A stretch of DNA of 64,000 nt, from assembly GCA_030159075.1 (NCBI GenBank), contig BROG01000003.1:3765001-3829000 (forward strand), read 5' to 3'. Numbering within the stretch: the stretch's first letter is position 1; each line of letters begins with the position of its first letter. The notes under the pieces were generated by a model. The model worked only from the letters and a program-made list of their open reading frames with translations, was not told the origin of the DNA and did no database searches. This document shows positions 58,092 to 64,000 of the stretch, piece after piece. This DNA is from Atrina japonica. Its lineage: Eukaryota; Mollusca; Bivalvia; Pterioida; Pinnidae. The position numbers and the translations under genes were made by a program.

Positions 58092-58760
58092 ATTGTTGTT
58101 GATACAGATAACTGATAAGTTGTAAACTAGTTTTGTTGACAAGGAAGAAAGTTACATCACCTGTGTATACACACAGTCTTGATAAACAGTGTAATAACCA
58201 TCTTAACTAATTAGTGACTTATCAGTGTAATCTATTATTGGAGTGATCAAGATAAAAAAGTGTTATGGACACCAGCAGGTGTCCCTGTTATAGAAAAGTC
58301 TCCTGTGAGGGAATCCATAATACATCAGCATATTAAACTTCTCTCTGGAAAGTACAGAATTGTTCGGAAAGTACAACAGAAATAAAGATATAAAAGTACA
58401 TCTAACTGAAAGTTCATACACCATGTCTTTAATTTTAAGTTCACTTAACTTCAATATATTATAGACGATTAGGTTAAATACATGTATATTGACTGTTAAA
58501 CACTTGATTAATTTTTTGTTAAATAAATGTAACCTTTTCCCTTTAACTAAAAAAAAAAATGTTTTTCGTCAATTTGGTAAACGATTAAGCAAGGACTGGA
58601 TAACACACCAAGTAAAAGCATTTTATGCTAAAGACATGTCCTGATGATATCCTTATATAAAATATTTTTATTGAATGTTTGATTGTAGAGAGAAGACGGG
58701 TATAACATCCTAACAAACTAATTACTAATGTCAATTTGTAAATATACAAAGTACCCGTGT
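58092..58760. other. AT-rich non-coding DNA
   Basis: Nothing recognised. Confidence 0.45.
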
Positions 58761-58785
58761 ATCTATCTATCTATCTATCTATCTA
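58761..58785. repeat. (ATCT)n microsatellite
   Basis: About six ATCT repeats. Confidence 0.9.
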
Positions 58786-58839
58786 CACGACTGCTACAGT
58801 TGTCCTCACAGTTTATATGTACAAAATATATAGATAGTG

Positions 58840-59045
58840 TGAAGGGCCTCCATAGCATAATGTTTAGAGCATGAAGTTTCTAATCTCCAATCAGCCGGGT
58901 GGTCGACCTCTGCTGGAACCTAATCTGATTTTGTGAAAATGTTTGCCAGTTAACTCACAGAAGGATGGTGGTGTATTCCTGGGTATATTACCACCACCAT
59001 ATAAATAAAATTATTTTCAATTGTGGGGAAAAACACCAATAAAAC
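58840..59045 (+). mobile_element. tRNA-derived SINE family 2, diverged copy
   Basis: GGGCCTCCATAGCATAATGT, AGAGCATGAAGTTTCTAATC, CTGCTGGAACCTAATCTG and GAAGGATGGTGG, with a tail of AAAAACACCAATAAAAC. It shares parts with the copies at 27815 and 35091; the A box has decayed. Confidence 0.5.
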
Positions 59046-60296
59046 AAAACTAATGGTGAGTTAATGGTGGCAGTTTTTTAATGTGCCTTAACAACTGCAA
59101 GTTAACAGCAATTAGCACAAATGTCAACAACAGCAATTAGTACATGTACAAATGTCATCTCTTCATGAGTTTGAGTGACAACAGTAACATTGTTCATAAA
59201 AAAAAATCTCAAAATAATGCCAATACCTAACATATAACAGTTAAATAACCTTCAGGATGGAACTGAACTCTGGCAAAACACTTTAAAAGACTGTCACGGT
59301 TTATTTGTTGAGCTGCCTGACCACAGCTAATTAAAATAAGTGAATATTCAATTACCATTTAATCTCCATGTTGATCCTTTGAAAAAAAAAGATTCAAGTG
59401 AAAAACAAGAAGCAGTCTTGGTGTGTGCCAATATGAATAAGTAACCTATAGGTCAGATGAAAAAGTCAACTCCTAGGAAAAGTTCTGGGGGTATTGACTT
59501 TTGGCAAAAATTATATCAATCAACATGTAAATTACAAAATAACAGGGGAAAAAGCCATAATTCTGTCTTGTAAGTATAAAGGTCAAATCTACATGTGTAC
59601 AATACAAATTTATGTCAAAATTATCAACCCATCAAAAGAACTAATTTTGTGTAAAATGTTATTTGACGGCACAAAATCCATTTACCAAATCCAATTTTAA
59701 TACAAAAACATGTGAAAGCCGCCCCAGGGAGGCGAAAAAATCCTCAAAGTTCTTGGTTCTAAGTCAATACACATCCAAGTGCAGCAAAGTAACCCTATCT
59801 TCCTTCAATTCTGATTCATTTCCTCGCACATTTTTTATGAAGAAATGAAAACTAAGAGCCATCTGGCTGCTGTGTCTAATTCAAAGCATATCACAGCACT
59901 TGACAAGGGCTGGGACACGCTCTGAGTTTTAACTTTGACAATCTACATGCTGAGGAAGCAATACAAATACATTCTCATCACTTGTAATAAACTGCTACAG
60001 GCACCGTTATCTTTACAGATTCTTAAACATCCATATTACTTTTCAAAATATCAGATGAGGGACCCCAAGGGAATCTCTCAAATACTCAAATTATCTGGTA
60101 ATGTCAATGGAAAGGACAAAACTATCATAAAAACCAAACATCCTCCTTTATTCATATATAAAATTGACTATGGATCAAAAAGAAAAGTTGTGATTGAAAA
60201 AATCCCACTAAAATCCCCTGAAGATAACATTTAGTCACATTCCATTCTCATTTACTTTCTTTGATTAAAAATGAACATAAACAAAAAATTATCAGT
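59046..60296. other. Non-coding DNA, slightly less AT-rich around 59.7-59.9 kb
   Basis: Frames 59494-59700, 59663-59848 and 59935-60234 were inspected. None has a recognisable motif or believable splice context. Confidence 0.4.
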
Positions 60297-60401
60297 GGGG
60301 GGGGGGGGGGGGGGGGGGGGGGGAACAGATAAATCTCTTAAGACATATACAACGTTTTTATCCCCCCCCCCCCCCCCCCCCAAAAAAAAAAAAAAAAAAA
60401 A
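60297..60401. repeat. G27 ... C20 A20 homopolymers
   Basis: Twenty-seven G (60297-60323), 38 bp of ordinary sequence, then twenty C (60362-60381) and twenty A (60382-60401). The G and C runs could pair as a hairpin. Confidence 0.9.
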
Positions 60402-61069
60402 GCAATTAACAATACATTCTATTTCCAGTCAAGTGAAATATTTCTGACAGGTAGATTCCAAGACCACAGTCTGTACATGGAATGAAGGATAAGTGAAAAT
60501 GTTGATGACTGTGAATAATTAGATTAAACATAGAGTGGTCAGATGTACCCACAGCCATAATCAGAGTCATAAGTTTAATGATCAGAAATACTGGGATGAT
60601 TTCTGATAACAGTCAGAAGGGAATCTTTTTAATTAATGAAGTGTTCATCTGATGGTCATTCGATGTTAAATTCTTCCTTTACAACTTGGTAAGGGCAAAC
60701 TGTTCAAAGTCCTGTTATCATAAAATTTAATGGACTCTGACTGGAGGTTGTCATCCAGTAATTCAGTTCAGATGTCCATTCACATTTGACCTGTACCACC
60801 TCTATATCTCATGGCATTAAGACGGAAGAAGACTTCACATTTCTCTGGCCTCTACAAACATATCCAGATGTAAGGCATATCAACAAGATTTACTGAGGAA
60901 AAACAATATCTTCTTTTTGTGACTTTAAAAAGCACACATTACTGATACCAGTATATATATTATTTTGGCACCAAAATCTTCATAAAATTCTACTGCTCCA
61001 CACACCAACAAAAACTACTTTAGGCCAAGAATATGTTTGTTTAAGGTGAGCTTTCCGACTGACCCAACC
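60402..61069. other. AT-rich non-coding DNA
   Basis: Nothing recognised. Confidence 0.45.
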
Positions 61070-61250
61070 CCAATCAAGAAATTTTAATTTGGCAGTTTTT
61101 ACCACTTACTTTTTTTTTTTCTTTTCCAAAATTTTTGAATTTTTTTCCATTTTACATGTACATATAAAAATGAAAAAGAAAATTAAAAAAAAAAAATTTG
61201 AATTCCGACTCCTAAAACGACTGGTAAGAGAACATACAAATGATTTTTTT
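61070..61250 (+). repeat. Dispersed repeat family E, copy 2
   Basis: CATATAAAAATGAAAAAGAA, AAATTTGAATTCCGACTC and CTAAAACGACTGGTAAGAG align with 43160-43345. Confidence 0.45.
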
Positions 61251-61251
61251 T

Positions 61252-61339
61252 AACTCATTCATCCCTAAAGACATATTTGGACTGGTCTAGGTCATTGATT
61301 TACAGAAGAGTCCATTGTTTTTCAGGGGTTGATGAGCTA
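61252..61339. mobile_element. ~85-bp palindromic mini-element, copy 4
   Basis: It runs from AACTCATTCATCCCTAAAGA to TCAGGGGTTGATGAGCT, with inverted ends. The body TTTGGACTGGTCTAGGTCAT and ACAGAAGAGTCCATTG is nearly the same as at 41282. Confidence 0.75.
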
Positions 61340-62250
61340 ATAATGACCTTAAATATATAGATTCTATATAGTAATCTTTTGATTTTATGGTATACATTAC
61401 ATAATCACACAAATAACACTGGTTTTACAGAGCAAAGAAAAAACAAATTTATTTTCATTTCTGCCTAATGTGAAAATGCTGACGAACATATAACACTGAT
61501 TGTACAACACATTAAATATATATTAAATATTGTGGTGGTGGGGGTTTGAGTGAGTGAATGATGGCAAAGAAGGGGGAGGAGTGTTCAACAAATCATGAAC
61601 ACTCACAGATGAAAGTAAAAACACAAGACAGGCTAGGAGGTCATGATGTTATTTCTGTTAAAATCATTCAGAAATTTAACTTTGAATCTGGATCATTTAT
61701 AGACTAGTTTTATTTTTATCACAATTTTAGAGTCTGTATGGACAAGCACAAGGTAATGGCTCTGTTTATACTCTGTATACTCCACATCCCCCAACAGCTT
61801 TCCGATAATTTTCATTCATAAAATTGTCCAAATGTCCTGTGTCATCTCGTAGGTGAAATGGTGAATCAGATTTGGTATATTTATATATATATATAAACAT
61901 AAAACCAGAGAAAGCGGTATAGATAAGAACTAGATATTACACAGGCCACATCCTGCCCGATAAACCACAAACTCTTCAACGACCTCAGATGGAACACATC
62001 TGAAAGTCATAAAAACATACACTAAACGTTACACTCATTTTCCTGTTTATATTTCTTTTTGAATTAGAATTTCAATAACCCTAGCATTAAAAAGAAACTT
62101 CACTTAAGAGATAATTTCACATCTCACCACCAGGGGACAATCTGATGTGCTAGATTTATAGGTTAACAGCACTCATACATAATTACAACAGATATCAAAA
62201 CATGCACTACTCAGATACACTATAAACCAGGCTTTCTGACCAGTAATATC
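61340..62250. other. AT-rich non-coding DNA
   Basis: Short TA runs near 61881-61896; nothing else. Confidence 0.45.
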
Positions 62251-62254
62251 TGAC

Positions 62255-62745
62255 CACTGATTTATATATCTGACCACTTACTTATATACTTTTGGCCTTT
62301 AATATTTTTTTTACCACTGATCTTAGGGCTTTTTCTACAGTATCCGTGGGGCTGAATTTCAGCCCCATTCCCAATGCAAAATGCAAATATTTTTTCCCAA
62401 TTAGATGAAAAAATTCCCAATTTGATGTTGAGCTCAAGACCGTAATGAAAAAAAATAATAATGTATGGGGAAATGCATTTATTTAGATTTCTAAGTGTGC
62501 ACACAATTTCCCCCAAAATGACACAAATTCACTTTAAAATTTCCAGTTGTGTTGCCAATGGCATTTTCCTAAAATATACAGAAAAAGGCCTGGATCTACT
62601 TTTTAACCAGTTTTCTTTATTTTTTACCACTGATCTATTTTTGGATCACTTATCTTTATTTTTTACCAATGATCTATTTTAATGACCATTTTTCTATATT
62701 TTTACCACTGATCTATAGTTCTGATCACTGAAGTAAATTTCTAAT
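62255..62745. repeat. Degenerate TTTTACCACTGATCTA array, split by a transposon
   Basis: Units such as TTTTTTACCACTGATCT and TATATCTGACCACTTACTTA occur at 62255-62323. The same motif resumes at about 62610-62745 (TATTTTTTACCACTGATCTA, GGATCACTTATCTTTATTTT). Between them sits the insertion at 62324-62592. Confidence 0.65.
62324..62592 (+). mobile_element. hAT-like family D element with 5-bp duplication
   Basis: The left end TAGGGCTTTTTCT and the opposite-strand right end CAGGCCTTTTTCT agree at 11 of 13 positions. GATCT abuts both ends (62319-62323 and 62593-62597). The interior has GGGGCTGAATTTCAGCCCC, a perfect small hairpin. At 269 bp it encodes no transposase. A relative lies in reverse at 57760 and a weaker one at 50838. 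Confidence 0.75.
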
Positions 62746-62895
62746 ATCTGGGATCCTCATCCAACAAAGTTTCCTATTTCCTGACAATAAATCAATCAGA
62801 TTTTTTATCATATACATGTACAATCAAGAAAATTATCAAAACCATAATTTCTGCTGCTCTAATATTAGACTTGCATTAATTACATCTTACTTATG

Positions 62896-63182
62896 TTTAT
62901 TGTTTTATTGTATATTGTTGTTTAACGTCCTACTCAAGAATCTTTCACTCATATGGAGTTGTCCCTATACGCAGTTAAAGGGCTTAAAATTTTGGCCCAT
63001 GCTCAGCACTTACTGCCACTGAACAGTGAGGGTGCTTTAACGTGCCGACACCTACTGTGACACAGGAAGTTGGTTTTTACTTTCATCCAAAGGACAGGAA
63101 ACCAACCTGCCGCCGGCTGGACTCGAACTCACAACCTTACGATCAAGAGTCGAGTGCGCCACCGACTGATCCAGGCTGACTC
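62896..63182 (-). mobile_element. SINE family 1, full length, with target duplication
   Basis: Read on the minus strand: head AGCCTGGATCAGTCGGTGGC, GCACTCGACTCTTGATCGTA, a B box GTGAGTTCGAGTCC, body GTCGGCACGTTAAAGCACCC, CATATGAGTGAAAGATTCTT and tail GACGTTAAACAACAATATAC. An 11-bp direct repeat, TCTTACTTATG, is at 62885-62895 and 63183-63193. Its B box is closer to the tRNA consensus than that of the 32337 copy. Confidence 0.88.
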
Positions 63183-63226
63183 TCTTACTTATGAAATGTC
63201 CCTGTAATCAGATGAAGTAAACAAAT

Positions 63227-63389
63227 TCAGTAAAACTTTATCAACCACCTGTGTATAAAGACCACCTGGTCATGCTGTCCCAAATAGTGCCATTTGTGTA
63301 GAAATCAGCCTATATATAAAGACCATAGCTGTATAAAGATTAGTTTTGTTGTGTCCCTAAGGGGGTCTATATATACAAGTTTCACTGTA
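63227..63389 (+). mobile_element. TACAGT MITE, TATAAAGACC type
   Basis: It runs from TTCAGTAAAACTTTATCAAC to ATACAAGTTTCACTGTA. The interior CCACCTGTGTATAAAGACCA matches the copy at 34849. Confidence 0.75.
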
Positions 63390-63489
63390 TTTCAGTTATC
63401 TGTCAAACTTTACACACTTACATGTACATGCACTGTTTTTCAGGTCCACATTCTTGTCAGCTAGAGAAGTTCCCAATTGTATGTAAGAA

Positions 63490-63560
63490 AGTGAAGATGC
63501 CAGAGACTGAACCCTGGGTCATGACATTAGATCACTGGTCCTTTGGGCTAGGTGAGCTTA
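63490..63560 (-). mobile_element. tRNA-like SINE head fragment
   Basis: The minus strand reads AGCTCACCTAGCCCAAAGGA, CCAGTGATCTAATG and CCCAGGGTTCAGTCTCTGG, with a B-box-like GGTTCAGTCTC. No body or tail was seen. Confidence 0.35.
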
Positions 63561-63784
63561 CTTACAGATGACAGTATGGTTATTGCTGTGATGCTGGTAA
63601 TGCAAGTATGATAGAATGAGTAACATCACAGATGTGTGAGCTGCTTTTTGGGATGTGGACTTGACAACAACAAACTCCAAAGTGTATCAAACACACGAGT
63701 TATATGATTTATAACAGAAAATATAAACAAGAACTTTTCTTTAAAAAACAGTAACAGAAACTAGGTGAAACAGGTGAAATAGGT

Positions 63785-63867
63785 GTCAACCCCTGAAAAA
63801 CAATGAACTATTGTGTAACTCAATGACTCACGCCAATCCAAATGTGTCTTTAGGAGTAAAAGAGTTG
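63785..63867. mobile_element. ~85-bp palindromic mini-element, copy 5 (reverse)
   Basis: It runs from TCAACCCCTGAAAAACAATG to GTCTTTAGGAGTAAAAGAGT. It is the complement of the 41282 and 61252 copies, with ACTCACGCCAATCCAAATGT in the middle. Confidence 0.65.
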
Positions 63868-64000
63868 AGGTACAAATGTATGGTCAAGATTGACAATTTA
63901 TAAATTTACAGTTATATTGTTATACTCATGCATGTTCATTTCATGAAATGCACCTCTTCCTGAGTTATTCTATATACCAATATATCATAATTTGTTGGTG

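Larger units (their letters stand above)
63390..64000. other. Non-coding DNA to window end
   Basis: It holds the tRNA-like fragment and the mini-element listed separately. Nothing else recognised. Confidence 0.4.

Noticed and set aside
59935..60234. 99-codon plus-strand frame
   Set aside because: Lys/Ile-rich composition typical of AT-rich DNA; no domain, signal peptide or splice sites.

Overview
This window is AT-rich eukaryotic DNA with no convincing protein-coding gene, no rRNA gene and no functional tRNA gene. It reads as intergenic or deep-intronic DNA from a marine mollusc, most likely a bivalve. That assignment is inference. It rests on tRNA-derived SINEs with a CGTTAAACAACAATAAAC-type tail, on a dispersed motif reading GAGGCCCATAGGCCACATTG and CTCACCTGA, and on a GGGGCATTTGTGTTTCAC repeat, all of which I associate with mollusc genomes. 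No database was searched.

Region by region. 1-5.4 kb: a degenerate AT-rich array, a 1.36-kb foldback element with perfect 15-bp inverted termini and a 5-bp target duplication, a TTAA-flanked DNA element and several short inverted-terminal elements. 5.4-10 kb: plain AT-rich DNA, then a TG-rich array and a 55/53-bp minisatellite. 10-23 kb: mostly unique DNA with two weak minus-strand exon candidates and a 33-bp minisatellite. 23.2-27.9 kb: a 4.4-kb block of near-pure G, then T, then C runs, bounded by two nearly identical copies of the same ~112-bp flank; this is most likely an assembly or read artefact inserted in a SINE. 28-36 kb: short DNA transposons, a second TTAA element carrying a nested SINE, and more SINEs. 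36.5-37.3 kb: a ~60-bp minisatellite. 38-50 kb: short elements, an inverted duplication partner of the 34.8-kb region, TG and AT arrays, and a 57-bp minisatellite. 50-64 kb: twin AT arrays, several elements with TACAGT...ACTGTA ends (one carrying a nested insertion with a 6-bp duplication), three generations of one SINE family, G/C homopolymers and a hAT-like element with a 5-bp duplication.

The elements do not form a pathway. They form a layered record of non-autonomous transposition: at least two tRNA-derived SINE families, a very abundant Tc1/mariner-style MITE family, an ~85-bp palindromic mini-element, TTAA-targeting elements and hAT-like elements. No transposase or reverse transcriptase reading frame is present, so all of them would depend on proteins encoded elsewhere. 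Every long reading frame here is low-complexity or repeat-derived. I did not find a novel functional system. The most useful observations are the probable assembly error at 23.2-27.9 kb and the well-delimited nested insertions.
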